The notes beneath the pieces are model-generated. The model did not search any database and was not told the DNA's origin. It saw nothing but the letters and a program-made list of their open reading frames with translations. DNA of 64,000 bases, taken from NCBI GenBank assembly GCA_026214975.1, contig JAOBSW010000519.1:186001-250000 (forward strand). The letters are read 5' to 3'. The stretch comes from Gentiana macrophylla (taxonomy: Eukaryota > Streptophyta > Magnoliopsida > Gentianales > Gentianaceae). Numbering within the stretch: position 1 is the first letter of the stretch; every line of letters starts with the position of its first letter. This document shows, piece after piece, positions 1 to 12,403 of this stretch. A program made the position numbers and the translations under genes.

Positions 1-1082
1 ACTTAGTGCAGATTTTTTTTCCGAGGACTTCTTACATCCGCCCATTGCAATTAAGAAGATCCAGTTTCTTACTTGGCTCCACGTTTAACCGAAGCTAAGT
101 TCCTTTTTTTATATTATCATCTTCTCATTGGGGATATTGTTTCGATTAAGTGGGTGGTATGGGACGTCACTTAGCTTTTTAACATTATATTCCAAATCAT
201 TAGATTATCTTGATTCTCTTGATGCACTTTTCACCACATAGACTTTGATTTGTTTCATCAAAATTTTGAAACAAATTACATCTTTGACCTTTTGGAGCTA
301 AGTAATTTCATCCTTGTTCTACTTTGCATAAGTAAAAGTAGTGCCCAATTCTGAAGTAGTGGCGTATTAAGCACATATTCTGTTATGAACCACCATCTTA
401 AGCACGTATAACTCACTTTCCCTGGTGTGTAGTCGATAGCACATTACTTTGACTAGAGTTGACCCTAGCTTTATCTCGAATTTTGTTCTACCTATGGTCA
501 TTCAAGTCAAGTTGTGGACCTTGTATGCAGACTCTGATTCGTAGTTTATCAAGAGTGGATTTGTGAGGATAGATAGAATTATGAACGTTCACTTGCCAAG
601 AAAGAGAAATAAATTGCAATATATATATATATATCCATATTCTCTTTGGCAAAGCAAAGTCGATGGAGTGTAAGACGCATGACTCTCATATCAAATAGAC
701 CGATAAACGCGAACCTAGAGTAATACTCGGTTCACGATCCGCCTTGCCCAGTTGACTTGGCCTAGAGCAATAAAAGAAGAAAAATCCATTAATAAAATAA
801 ATGGCGTAAAGGGAAAAGCATGATTCGTGACTGGTTAGTTCGACTACGGGTTGACGTAATGCGGGGGTATCTGCATTACTAGAGATCGAGGGGTTATTGC
901 ACACCTGCATTGGTTCATGACAGGAATATTGTTTAATGCGTTACATATGGATGTGAGTGACATGATCTTGATCTTGACTTAGTGAAGCATCGATGTTTTT
1001 AATTAACATGTATATTGGTCGGGATTTCGTTTTCTTTTCGCTTTCTTTGCTCAGGACGATCAAAACCTAAGTGGAGGGTAGT
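1..1082 (+). mobile_element. 3' non-coding part of a Gypsy (Athila-like) element
   Basis: No domain-bearing reading frame is seen. The stretch ends with a short purine run, AAGTGGAGGGTAG, at about 1070-1082 directly before a TG that starts an LTR. The text before it, with a CAGGACGATCAAAACCTAAGTGG-like layout, matches the usual end of plant Athila-type internal regions, as also seen before the LTR at 54762. A short AT microsatellite lies near 619-632. The lineage is inferred from this layout only. Confidence 0.55.
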
Positions 1083-2486
1083 TGATAACACTCTAAATGC
1101 ACCATTAAATTAACCCTTATTTACCCCAAATTTTTCTCTAGAGAGTGTAGATAAGCCCATTATTGTGAAGGAATATATGTTAAACACTAAGTGCACGTTT
1201 CTAAGATCATAATTCTGCATCTATGTTATTTTCCCAAAGATTTGGTACTGTTTTGCCTTGTTTTATGTATTTTTCAGGATGTATCAAGTCTGGAGCACTT
1301 AAGGACGGATCTGGGTAAAGGAAAGAATGTTGGGCCGAGTGGATTAATTCCAGGAAGAGATCTTCCAGAGAAAAAGAAGAAAAACAGGCTCGGTTTACTG
1401 TGGGCTAGGCCCGATAAACTGAGGGTCTTAGGGAACACGAAACTAAATTTGCCGTATCTACTAGGTCAGTTAGGGTTTCTATGAGTCATAAGTCGGCCAA
1501 TGTATCTATATAAGGTCGCATATACTTATTATTACATAGGTCTTGATTATGTAAATTATTATTAATTCATTATACAATTTGGATGCAATAAAGTTGTTTT
1601 AAGCTTTTGGAGTTTATTTTCTGCTTTCCTTCCCTTCCTTGCCATCTCTAGCTTGAGTGGATCAATCTAGATTTCCATTGTTGAAGGTATGAAGTTTTGA
1701 ACATTCCTTTATGTCTTTGATATGGTAGATCTACTTGTATTTACGTGTTTTATTTGAATTGCATGTTTAACAACCCCATAATTTACTTGAATTAATCTGA
1801 ATTGAGCAATTGATCTAGAAATAGGAAAAGCCGCCCCCGGTCACCCGGCGGTCTATACCGGTTTACTGAGGCAAAATTTAGAAAACCTGAATCTAAAGGT
1901 TCAGCGTGAGCTACGTTGATCGACAAGATTAATTAAAACGAGTAATAGGTCTTGCCATTCTAGTATTCGTAATTCGTAAATTAACATGAAGAACTAATAG
2001 TGAATTGTTAATTAGGACATTGTCTTGATGGACCCTAGGAACGTGCTAATCAGTGTCGATAGCTGCCTAGGCAGGTTAGCGATATGGGTTAGCGCTCAAT
2101 ACAGGCAATTCTAGTTCTTTGTGCATATGAGCTATTACGGACCAATTAAGGAGGGTAGCTGGCATATATATTATCTACTAACATGGTCGGAGTAGATAGG
2201 TTAGGAATTGCACCCGTAGCTTAAAACTGAATTACAAGCTCGATTGGTTTAAGGAAATTATGTGGGGAAGTAAACATAAGTATTAACTAAACCAAGTTAG
2301 TAGATAGAAGGGATGGGGAAGGAATACCATGTTTCTTTTATGTTCATTGTTGGTTAATGACCACTTATGTCATCTTGGTTGAATTAGATTTGTTTACGCT
2401 TAAGTTGCATTGTTTATGTGGGATCGACCTTGATTCGCCCTTGCTATACTACGATTGACCTAGTACTCTCGCTAGTAAAATCGACA
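1083..2486 (+). mobile_element. Gypsy LTR (3' LTR of the element to the left)
   Basis: The LTR starts TGATAACACTC right after a polypurine tract and ends near TCGACA. Its last 70 bases have the pattern common to Athila-like LTR ends, a GATCGACC stretch followed by a 'tactacgattgacc' phrase, as in the LTRs ending at 46660 and 56372. A TATA-like CTATATAAGG lies near 1506. About 1.4 kb. The right border is the less certain one because the next sequence is a different element. Confidence 0.6.
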
Positions 2487-3489
2487 TAAGGCTCGCGATG
2501 AGATCAGGCTACAAAAGCTTCAGTGACTCAGTCTTCAACCCTGCTCCTTCAGAACAAATCCTTCTGCAGCTATCACAAATGGTTCAATTCCTTCTCAGAC
2601 AATCTGATTCAATTGCTTCAGATGGTTGTGAATAAGATTCACAAGAGGTTGATCAATCTCAGTACTTGATCTAACTTGGATACTCTATTTTATGAGTTAA
2701 TCTCTAGATATGTCTTTTCAGTTCAGATAGAAGACTTCGGAAATTGACAAAGTTTCTACACTTTTTGTATTCTCGTATATATTCTATATATATATTCTTG
2801 TTTTCTATCAATAATGAGAATAATCCTTAATTTTTCCTTGATTTTATTCTCCTTAATTTAAGTGATCCGGATTTTCTTCAAACGTTCATCATAAAATCCA
2901 TCCTTGATTGATTCTGCATTAATTTCTTGATTTCCATACGTTCAGAATTGATTGTAGATAACATCCTTCACTTGCCTGTTCCTTAACTTGGTTGTTGCTT
3001 GACCGGTACAGTGAATCTGCTTATAGGCTGTTACTTTGCTGTTGAGATTCTCTTCACTGTTATTCTTGATAGTCAGCCGGTAGATCCTTCACTTAGCCGG
3101 TTTGCCGTTTTTCTTTCTACATTGATTTCCAAAGTCTGAGAATGCTTGTACTCCGCTAATCCTTGATTTGGGTGAGATCAGTGTACACCATATTACAAAG
3201 AATAGATTCCATCACTTATAAAAAGTCTTAGAATTACCCAAGGTCATCACAGACTTCCCTGGTTGTAAGACATTCCAAAGGTCTTCACTTTACTGAGATG
3301 GTTCCCTAGCTGTCTTCATTGAGCTGATCGCTAGTTTTCCACTGAGCCATCCTACCAGTCTAGTACAATGCTTTTCTGACTGAACTTATAGAACATGTCA
3401 GACTATAAGTAAAGACTATACAAACATTTCTAACTTATTTTAGACTTGCTATAACAGCTAGTATGGCCATCATCAAAACAAAAAAAAAT
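2487..3489 (-). mobile_element. Truncated Copia LTR
   Basis: Read on the minus strand, this begins with a GTTTTGATGATGG phrase followed by 'ctagctgttatagc'. That closely parallels the start of the Copia-1 LTR (30570 downward). No coding domain is present. The outer TGTTGG terminus is degraded into an A-rich run at about 3480, and the other end abuts the Gypsy LTR without a visible target duplication. It is best read as a partial LTR of a relative of the Copia elements further right. Confidence 0.5.
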
Positions 3490-3985
3490 GTTCCTATGAG
3501 ATGATTACCTACCCGTGGCCGAATTTACCTACAACAACCGTTATCATGCAAGTTTGGGTATGCCTTTGTTTGAAGCTTTGTATGATGTAAACGCCGTTGT
3601 TTTGGGATGAAGTTGGGGAGAAACAACTCAAGGGCCAGAATTGGTTGAGAAAGCTAAGGAAAGGGTTTTGTTAGAAAGCTAGAAGGACTTGAAAGCAGCT
3701 TAAGACGGTCAAAAAACTTAGGATGATGTTTGTCGAAGACCTTTAGAGTTTGAAGTCGGTGAAAGAGTATACCTTCGAGCTTCACCAATGAAAGGAGTAA
3801 AACGTTTTGGAAAAAGGGAAAGTTGAGTCCAAGATTACCTCGGCTACGATTAGAAACCGGTCAAGATTTTTGATAGATAATGGAGAAATCACTCGCCAAA
3901 TGAAGCAACATGAGAAGTTGAAGATGACATGATCAGTGAATTCTCGGACTTTTTGAGTTTACCAGGTATGTTTTAGTTTCGAGGA
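3490..3985 (+). pseudogene. Chromovirus (Ty3/Gypsy) integrase C-terminus, broken
   Basis: Conceptual translation shows the end of an integrase core (AEFTYNNRYHASLGMP), a stretch with GPELVEKAKERVLL, then RPLEFEVGERVYLRASPMKG, which is typical of the integrase C-terminal region of plant chromoviruses. Several in-frame stops and an internal deletion near 3850 separate this from the final FRGRNFS/GGE-like end. No chromodomain can be recognised. The 2.27-kb LTR that follows suggests the Tekay/Del group, but that placement is inferred. Everything upstream in the element is missing. Confidence 0.75.
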
Positions 3986-3998
3986 CGAAACTTCTCTT

Positions 3999-4011
3999 AA
4001 GGGGGGAGAAA
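3999..4011 (+). other. Polypurine tract
   Basis: A run AAGGGGGGAGAAA sits directly before the TG that starts the next LTR. In LTR retrotransposons this is the primer for plus-strand DNA synthesis. It follows the last pol codons by a few bases, as is usual in chromoviruses. Confidence 0.75.
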
Positions 4012-6277
4012 TGTAATATTCCGATTTTCAGGAAAGGGCAAACGTGTCATTTTGCAAAAATAAAATATTATATTTATTTCTTTTATGGATTTAAATTTGA
4101 TAAAGAAAATTATTAATCATGGAAAATTGTAATTTTAGGAATTATTGGGATTAATGAAGTTATTAGGAGTTAATTGGAGGTTTTGTTTTGGAAATAACAA
4201 TTCCATTAACTAAAGGAGTTACCAAAACAGTAATCAGAATCCTTCACATTCGGTTTCTGTATTAAGAGCAAAAGAAAATACAAATGAGACTTTTCCAATT
4301 ATCTCACAAAGTTCTTAACGGATTTCAGATTCAAGTAGGGCAACAGAATCGTGAGAAGGCAAGGATCGTGTTGATACTAACATCTCCAAGTTACAAAGAG
4401 GTATGAAAATAGCCCTAAATCTGGTTTTCTTCATGTTTGATCATGTTTAGGTTGAAGAAAGTGTGTGATTCGTAGTTCCTTATAGTTAGAAACCTTGATC
4501 CTAACTAGTTCCTGAATTGGTTGTGGATCAAATAGATTTTCGTCGAAGTCTGAAGTTGTGCTGCACATTTTCTGCAAGTTTGGCTTGGCTTGTGCTTGAT
4601 CAAGTACGAAAATCATCTCTATTGCTTTATTTATGGTTTGGTGAAGTTAGGATTTGTTTTGGAGGTGTTTTGATGTTTGAACTTTTGTATAAACGTTGTT
4701 ATGAAAGTTGTGGTACTACATGTTGGTAAAGGTGGGGTTTTCTATTGTTTGGGTGTGTGTATATGTGTTAAACATGATCGGTTTTGGTTAGAAATTGAAA
4801 AGTGCAAGAACAACCAATTTCAGGGTTGTGATTTGGCGAATGCGCACGCATTGGCTAGCAATGTGCACGCATTGCCGGTACATGTTGTCGTGTTTTATTC
4901 CCAGCATGTGCAATGCGCATGCATTTCTGGAATGTGCACGCATTTCTATTTACGAGAGGAAATTAATTATTTTAAGCAGGTGCAATGCGCAGACATTGAA
5001 GGCAATATGCACGCATTGGCAGGACTGAAACTTTCAGCAAGTTTCTGGTCGATCAATGCACACGCATTCCAGGGAATGTGCACGCATTGACCCTAGTTTT
5101 TTAGAAAATTTGTTTTAAGGTATGAGATGAGTTCCAAACATCGTTTCAAGATCTAATAACACTAAATGAACATGAACAAGCCCTAATTAAGCTTCTGATG
5201 CGTTCAGTTCCGGCACCAAAGGTACTCTTCCATAGAGTTGAAGTTCGGGACCGTCAAAAGAGTATGATTGGCTTGTGCTTTTATGAATTAGTATTCATCA
5301 ATGACTAGTTATGTGCCTAGGGTGTTGTGTCTAGAGTCTAAGTGAGGGAGTAAGGTTGTTAAGTGAGTTTTACCTTGAAAATACATAGGTGGCTAGTTAA
5401 TGACTAATAATTTACGTAAGTGTATAGTAAAAGACCAAACATCGTAACATTCTTGGTACGGCACTTGACTATATCACGATGTGTGGGCGGTCAGGTAAAG
5501 TGAATAACTCTACTGGCCTATAAAAGGTTAAATGGTAGAGGGTCTTTACCGATCGTGTACACTATCGGGTCTTAACTCGTGGCTATTGATGATCCACTAA
5601 TATGTTGCAAACGATACTTCGTGGTGAGTAGCACCATGCGTTGTGCTCTTGAATACCAGTGTAACAAACTTGAGTTAGGTTAAAAACAGTTAGTCACGTC
5701 ATGTTGATGACCATGAAGTGAACCCTAGAATTGAGTAGGTCATATAAAGATAACATAATATTTATGCAAACCTTTCTTTATGAAACTTTATTAATGCAAT
5801 GGCTTCTGTTTCTTGCTAAGTACCCTTGTACTTACCTCAAATACATGCTTGTTTATGTTTGGGGTTGAGAAGATGAACTGGTTGAGCAGGAGTTTGATGA
5901 GGACTTCGAGGATGATATATGATTATGTTTACACGATGTTAGACTATGTATAAAATTATGTTGTACTTCACTTTTCAAGACATGTTGTAATTTACCATTG
6001 AAACTCATGTAAGATAACTATGTTGCCTTTCCTTTATGACATGGTACATTTATATGTTTTATCATGGTTGTAAGATACATCTATCTTTAGTATGTTTGTA
6101 TTTCTACTCTTATCTTGTATCAAAAATATATATACCCGTGTCTCTTAAGCTTCTGTTAATGCTAAACTCGATACGACGTAGTAGTGGCTTACGTATAATA
6201 TTGATTTAATTAATATTATACGTGCCGAACGTTCTATTTCCGGATAAGAACTCGGTGTCCGGGAATGGGGCGTTATA
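4012..6277 (+). mobile_element. Chromovirus 3' LTR (about 2.27 kb)
   Basis: Starts TGTAATATTCCG immediately after the polypurine tract and ends at about GGGGCGTTATA, an imperfect inverted match to the start (TGTAATATTCC). No protein domain is present; open frames inside, such as 4677-5090, only read through the repeated dyads described separately. The length suits Tekay/Del-type LTRs. The terminal CA expected at the right end has changed to TA. Confidence 0.7.
4839..5088 (+). repeat. Eight AATGYGCACGCATT-type dyads in a 72-bp array
   Basis: Near-palindromic 14-mers of the form AATGTGCACGCATT start at 4839, 4860, 4912, 4931, 4984, 5004, 5055 and 5075. They come in pairs 19-21 bases apart, and the pairs repeat every 71-73 bases. 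Sequence between the dyads is not conserved to the same degree. Position inside an LTR suggests a regulatory or structural role, which is inference. Confidence 0.85.
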
Positions 6278-6289
6278 GAAAGAGTAACA

Positions 6290-6540
6290 TTTATTGAGAT
6301 AATCACTTGATAATTCAAAGTACAATGAATTGAGATAACTTTTATTGAAATGTAAAAACGGATACAATTTATTGATGTCTGGAACCTGTCCGAGACATAA
6401 AACTTGCGAAGATTGTTGGCATTCCATCTTTGTGGAATGGTCCTGCCATAAGAATCAACCAACTGGTGTGCACCTTTACCATCCACTTTCACGACCTTCT
6501 GCGGTCCTTCCCAGTTAGGGTCAAGCTTTCCTTGAGGACT
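6290..6540 (-). pseudogene. Tat-type Gypsy polyprotein, C-terminal tail only
   Basis: Minus-strand translation gives VDGKGAHQLVDSYGRTIP, then RWNANNLRKFYV, the conserved end of Tat/Retand-type integrases. It matches 31286-31465 and 60545-60633 well by eye. Only about 70 codons remain. It is cut on its 5' side by the Athila-like LTR at 6541 and continues on its 3' side into AT-rich non-coding sequence next to the chromovirus LTR. Confidence 0.75.
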
Positions 6541-8223
6541 TGTTCTAAGTCAATTTCATGATGCATTCACTACGATTTTAGCCACATTTCACGTGATATT
6601 AATAGTAATATGTCATCTTTCGAGCATCGATTTGCATGTATATTGTGTAAGTATACAATAAATAGTAAGGAGTAATAAATAAAGTAGTTTTTATAGTATT
6701 TTTGGGTCATTAGGACAAATCTTTTGTAGGCGGGTTTACGCTTGGTATTTCTGGCGAGTCATTGCCGGATCTTAGGTTGACTAAGCATCAGGACAGATGA
6801 TTTTTTCTTCACAAGATGCGTTTTTATGGTGAGAAGCGTGTACCCAAAGCCGCGGAGTTTTTACAGGTCAATTGTCTCGGGCATTTCTACTCTCAGCTGA
6901 AGTAAATCGACTTTAGACCCATCTTAAAGACCGATGTAGGTTTTGACATCTTCACAAGAGTTGTAGATCTTAAATCCATATTTCTAACGCATCTTTAATA
7001 ACTCAAATCGGAGGTCTACTCGCAAAGTTATGATCAATTTACTAATGAAAATCTAGTACCAAACCATTTCTCGGGCCGAACTTCAGGCAACTCAGCTCGT
7101 TACGCATTTTTCACCATAAAAACACGAATTCGTAGCTGTAAACTCATCTCCCCCTTTCCCCAAAGCCTTAGAAGCCACCTTACTCCATTAGAGACCTTGG
7201 GGAGGTCACTCTAACACAAAAACAATGTAATTATTGGATTGTAATAGCTAGATAGTTGAAATCTCATGGTATTCTTCTTCAAGCTTCTTCTTTTCTTCAT
7301 GGGTGTAAAATGATTGCAAGTACTTGGAGGAGATGGATTCAATGAAGTTGGATTTTCATGGGTAATCTTTATTTAGCTTATTGTTTTTTTAATTTCATCT
7401 TGATTTGTGTTAGTTTTAGTTAGATTTGTATCCGGGTTTTTCATCTACTTGGAATGGTGTAAAATCCAATTTAGAGAAGATTAAGTGTAGAGATCTAACC
7501 CAAAAATATGAATGGTGATATTGTAGTTTCTTTTGATTTGTGTGAATCATTGTTTAGATTTCAATCACTTATTGGAATTATTTCCCATTACTTGACCTTA
7601 ATGCTTGCATTGGATTAATCACCTAATTCCAGATTTAACACACTTTGTTGAGATCGAGAGAAGATACTTAGTGTGGGAAAATGGGTAGTGAGACCACCTA
7701 GTAAAATTTACTAGTGATAGATTCGGTTTATTGAGTGGGGTTCACTAATCTTGGTTAGGCAACCCAATGAGTGTAATGTATATCGATTATTCTACACCTA
7801 ATCAGTCAATCAGGCCGTTGGTGAGATATAGAGTGGTTGTATCACGCGAGAGTGGCCAATCACTAAATCAAGGGTTCGTACCAATAATTTATCACAAAGT
7901 CACAAATGGATGGAGGGTAGGTCGAATCATTCCCTAATGAATCATAAGTGCTACTTTATCACTTTGATCGTTATCTTGGCTAACCTTAGATTTTATTTAT
8001 TTCTTTTCTCTTTTTGTGGCATTTAGGTGGTGAGTTACGGAGTGACATCATGGCACACCTTAGTTTTAAAATTCATCTTTTATGTTTTGCCTAAACCGAA
8101 TGAGCCAGTGATTTTGGTACTTAACCGGCATCCTCGTGGGAAACGACCTTGCTCACCAATTATACACTACAATTCACTCGGTACATTTGCCGGTGATTTT
8201 GCACACTAAAAAAAGGTCGATCA
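6541..8223 (+). mobile_element. 5' LTR of a non-coding Athila-like element
   Basis: It starts TGTTCTAAGTC, soon followed by 'caatttcatgatgcattcac', a phrase typical of Athila LTR starts. It ends CA eight bases before a tRNA-Asp-type primer binding site, with the same AGTTTT spacer as in Athila-D. About 1.68 kb. No coding content. No matching 3' LTR is found after this element's polypurine tract at about 31240. Confidence 0.7.
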
Positions 8224-8230
8224 AGTTTTT

Positions 8231-8248
8231 TGGCGCCATTGCAGGGGA
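8231..8248 (+). other. Primer binding site, tRNA-Asp type
   Basis: TGGCGCCATTGCAGGGGA is one base off the TGGCGCCATTGCCGGGGA site at 20595. It complements the 3' end of plant tRNA-Asp, the usual primer of Athila-like elements. Its position fixes the right end of the LTR. Confidence 0.85.
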
Positions 8249-9903
8249 TGTTTCGGTTAATAACATTGTAATTACTAGTAAGTTTGGGGCTAGGCAACTT
8301 TTTTTTCTTTATGTTTGTTGGGAAATTTTTGTTATACATTATGACACTTACCATGTCTATGTGTGTTTGTCAAAATGTTCGTAGCAAAAGCTTTTCACTG
8401 TCATTTTTTTTTTCTTTTTCTCTCTTATTCTTTATTCTTTGTTGGAAGTTGTTGTTATCAACATTGATGTTTGCCTTGTGTATGAGGTATTTGTCATGGT
8501 TTGTTAACATCAATTTTCACCTTTTGAAATAACTATCCTTAAATTTGTTTTGGGAAGAAGGTCGAGCTAAGGACTATAAACATAGAATGTTTAGGTAGTT
8601 TTTTTCTTTTCAAGCGAGTGAAAGTTTTTTTTCAATGCCATTTTCTTGATACTCTTGAGCAAAAGATATGCAATTTTTTCCTTTCACGTCAACAAATCCT
8701 CTCGGAAAGGTTTTTAGCTTCTTCGAACTTGAGAATTTTGTGGTCAATCAGCTTTCACGATGACTCTTTAAGTATAAGTGCAATGTTGATAGTCCTTGGA
8801 AGCTACGTGATTTTTTCAAAAAATAATAAAAAAATTGCAAATCGATTATTTTGTTTACATACTTAGTTCTTGTTTATTTTTGTCCATAAAGTAGTTTGAT
8901 GAAAATTATTTAGACTAAGGCATATACTTGTCATTTATAGATGTTAATAGATTTCCAGATATGTTAAAGTGAATAGTAATCCTTAATTTCATTTTAGTCT
9001 GATATCTAGTCGTGACTACTTGATTCTTGCGCACATATGGTCTTGATTATTTGGTAACATGTATTTTGGTATGCAATCATGCATGTGTTTTGATTTCTTA
9101 GCAACTAGAACTTAAGATGTATATCTTTTGAGGTGAAATAGACGGGTCGTTCAAGGATAGGCATGGGATGAATGTCATGGCATTTCTTTGATCTGCTAGA
9201 GCCAAATAGCCAACCCGGAACGTTTTGTCCTTAGTCTCCTAGCCTCAGCCTTTCTTAGGATAGTGAGACCACCATCCATAAATGTTAGCCTTTCTGTATT
9301 TAGCCCGTTTACCAAGCCCCGAAACCTTAATTTTGTTGTCAACATTCCCTTGGCCTCCCTCGCGAGTGAGCTTAACTTTTATACTGTGGACATTGGTGAG
9401 ATTTGTGACTCATGATTTTGGGTATCGGATTGGTGAGTGAGTCTATTGGGGAAGGGTGACTATGTCTTGGTGGTTGAGTTATTTCGGCTATCATTTTATG
9501 TAACCTCATATTCCATATTATGTTATAGTGTGTATTGTGTTATTTTGTGTTGTGTCATGTTGTGATGAAAAAAAGATAAAGATAAAGAAAAAGGAAAAGG
9601 AAAAGGAAAAAAGAAATAAAGAAATAAAGTGAAAATAAAAAGGCGACCTTAACAACATAAGGAAAAGCCGGGGTTTAGAAAAAAAATGTATAAAAAAGAA
9701 AAAAAAATTGTTGAAAAGAAATATAAAAAAAAACAATAAAAGAGTCAAAGAAGTGTTATGAGTGATTGTGAAAGTAATGTAATTGTTTGGTTTGGGAGAG
9801 AGTAGATTAAGAGGTAGGAGTTTTTGAGTTTCTTGTAGTATTCGTTTCGAGTGATTACTTTTGCGAATTACCCTAGAAACTCATATCGGTGACGACTATT
9901 TTT
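8249..9903 (+). mobile_element. Internal region, left part, of the non-coding Athila-like element
   Basis: About 1.65 kb without any recognisable gag or pol domain. A/T-rich runs give meaningless frames (K-rich or F-rich at about 9518-9748). The internal region resumes at 30576 after the Copia-1 insertion, giving about 2.3 kb between primer site and polypurine tract. That is far short of the several kilobases of an autonomous Athila, so the element looks non-autonomous by design or by an old internal deletion. Confidence 0.6.
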
Positions 9904-9908
9904 GCGCC
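9904..9908. repeat. Target site duplication of Copia-1, left copy (GCGCC)
   Basis: GCGCC directly precedes the TGTTGGTCCC terminus at 9909. The identical five bases follow the other terminus at 30571-30575. Five-base duplications are the rule for Copia insertion. The match proves that 9909 and 30570 are the two ends of one insertion despite the rearrangement inside. Confidence 0.9.
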
Positions 9909-10514
9909 TGTTGGTCCCGAAAAAAAGCTGACACAAGTTTAGAGGGTGGTGAATAAACTTGGGACCAAAAATTGGATACTTAAAAATAGATTAGGTTCGG
10001 TTTTAAAATTATGCGGAGTTGAGCTAACTGAGCTGGGTATAAGACAAACTGACTTGTGCTAAAACTGAGTTAACCTGCAGCGGATATTTTAAAGTCTTTC
10101 AATCAAAACTTCAGTCATCAGTTGTTATAGAAATATGCAGTGCTGACTTAGTTTCTGATGTTTGCTGAGTTTGTGATTTGATTAAATATATGCTAAAATG
10201 TTGTAAATAAATGCAAAAAGTATATAAGTAAATGAGACAAAAATTATAAAGGTTCCAGGTGGTGTAATCCTGTCAATCCTCTATTCTCCTGTGATGTTGG
10301 AGGAAATTCACTATGTTCTTGTGATTTATAGTTACAAGACACAAAGTAAATTTAAACACTGATTGTCCTTGACTATCCCCTAGCTTCACAATCTCTGAGC
10401 CTTAGTCCTTAACAGGTTAAATTGTTGTTTCACTAAGTCTGCTCCACTGGTCCTTGAAGGGTTGGATTGCCGCTTTACCATCTCATCACAAACACAGTCT
10501 TCCTGACTGCACCT
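9909..10514 (-). mobile_element. Copia-1 3' LTR, terminal part
   Basis: Matches the first 600 bases of 28741-30570 (read on plus) with small differences, beginning TGTTGGTCCCGAAAA and ending at the AGGTG duplication (CACCT on plus at 10510-10514). The remainder of this LTR is at 17338-18561 on the other strand. The lengths sum to about 1.83 kb, the same as the 5' LTR. Confidence 0.88.
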
Positions 10515-12388
10515 TGGTAGCCGTTTTATAGTATACCAACTTTGATCGGCAGAGTACCGAGTCGGTTGTAGTATAAAACTAGCGACAAGGTCGTAATCCC
10601 ACAGGGAATCTAGTTAAGTACCAAATCTACATCGTCTCTAGTTCGGATCAGCATAATTTTTGGAATGTTTATTAAACTACAACGTGCTATTTCTACAAGA
10701 ACAAATTAAAACGAGAGTTTTAAACGATTAAAAGAGATAGCCGAGTAGTGTTCCAATAAACTACTTACCAAACCATAGCTAAGTCCGGAGGCATTCTTGA
10801 TTCACATAAATGTTCTCGATGTTACTCGTTGGGTGTCTTCCGATTTCCAAGAATAGACATTATTTGAATATTCTACCCTCCTATGTCCAGTTTAATAGTC
10901 CGCTGACCGGATTTAACTGACCTAACACGGTATGCGTTCAATGAAACGCTCTACAAGTTGACACAAACCTCACACACGAAACCGAATCTTAACAACTCAG
11001 TCGGTTTTACAGGGTGATCCAAGAACCCCGGTTCACGTACCCTCTCGCAAAATACACATATAAAGACGATTCGTGTAATACGATTATCGAGTGATCAATT
11101 CAACAAACGTGATTTAGAATAAGTTTTACAACTACTAAAACATCGAGAATCAACAATCACAACATCAAGAACACCTCAATCAACAGACTATGGTTCGATA
11201 TCGGTGATTATCGCATAACTCGGCTATATAACGATTAGCTACTCATTACGGCTATAAAAACGCAAGATTTCATCATATAATTAATACACACAAACAAAAG
11301 AAAGATAAAAGATATACATATATAGACAAAACCGGATGAAACTTCGTATCCAAGAAAACCAAGGTAGAGTGAAACTACGCTGCAAATATATATTTGGAAA
11401 TTTGTTGCTGCTAATATATTTTCTGAAAGTTGATGCTAAAATATTTTTGGTAAGTTGCTAATAATATATATTGGGAAAGTTGCTGTTAATATTTTTGGAA
11501 AGCTAATATATAAAAATGGAAAGTTGATACTAAAAATATTGGAAACTATGCAGCTAAAAATTCTCCTCCTCTTTCCTTAGCATAGCATACATATATATAT
11601 ACAGTCTATTGCCGACTTATGAAAGTCGGCCACTTTGAAACTTATCTTATCAACTATGTCGGCCCAAGTTTACCACATGTGATACTGTGGCCATCACATG
11701 GAGACATGAGGCTACCGTAATATCCGGAAAAATGACTACCGTGGTACAGTTTAATAAAGACACGACATATTATAAGCTTCGGGCAGACTACCGTGTGCCG
11801 ATACTTATCCATTTAGTAAACTAGCTGCAGACAGTGGCGGATGCAGAAATATTTTTCAGGGGTGTCCGTAATTTTTTTTCTAAGTGGAATAAATTTTTTA
11901 CGGTGCCCAAAATATTTTTCAATAGGTAAAATGTAGAGTTTTCTTTCAGAAATATTTTTCAGAGGGGTCCATAATTTTTTTTTCTAAGTAGGATAATTTT
12001 TTTACGGTGTCCAAAATATTTTTCTATGTAGAGTTTTTTTTTTGTTCAGGGGGGTCCAAACAACATGGATCCGCCTCTGGCTGCAGACTAAGCTTCGGGC
12101 AGACGCTCCAATCCCCGTATCTCGTCTTCTGGACATGCCAAACACCTAATTTCTGGACAAAATCACAACAAATACCACACGTTACCCCTACAGGACACTA
12201 GGGTGTCCAAGATTGCATCAAAACACCGAAAACATTGAGATTTCCGGACATTACGTCCTAGGTCTTGTAAATTTCGAAAACGGTGCAAAATGTGTCGAAA
12301 TAAAGCCATATATTCCTGGATTTAAGTAAAACGAGTCAAAACGGGGTATAAAACACGTAAGAAAATAGATTCGAGTTGACTCTCATCA
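10515..12388 (-). mobile_element. Athila-A 3' LTR
   Basis: Read on minus it starts TGATGAGAGTCAAC right after a polypurine tract and ends GGCTACCA before AGGTG. It is clearly homologous along its length to 18562-20586 on the opposite strand. Without the 248-bp MITE and its duplication it is about 1.62 kb, the same as the other copy without its own MITE. No coding content. Confidence 0.88.
11832..12079. mobile_element. hAT-type MITE (248 bp)
   Basis: The termini CAGTGGCGGAT and ATCCGCCTCTG are inverted repeats. The element is flanked by a perfect 8-bp duplication GCTGCAGA (11824-11831 and 12080-12087). Eight-base duplications and CAG-starting termini are typical of hAT elements. The sister LTR at about 18870-18885 shows the unoccupied site, so insertion came after the two LTRs separated. 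Internal sequence has T-rich runs and two partial repeats of a 'atatttttcag' phrase; there is no transposase. Confidence 0.88.
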
Positions 12389-12403
12389 ATTACCCCCTAC
12401 TTA
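12389..12403 (-). other. Athila-A polypurine tract
   Basis: On minus, TAAGTAGGGGGTAAT precedes the LTR start at 12388. It comes after the GGGGCGAGCAAACAC phrase that is the usual end of Athila-like internal regions. Confidence 0.8.

Noticed and set aside
4677..5090. 137-codon open frame in the chromovirus LTR
   Set aside because: It only reads through the repeated AATGTGCACGCATT dyads inside an LTR; no domain, and the dyads explain its His/Ala pattern.
8231..8248. Host tRNA gene
   Set aside because: Only the 18-base tRNA-complementary primer site is present, with no cloverleaf; the same applies at 20595, 28726, 42941 and 46667.
9518..9748. 76-codon Phe-rich minus-strand frame
   Set aside because: It lies in an A-rich low-complexity stretch of a non-coding retroelement interior; composition alone explains it.
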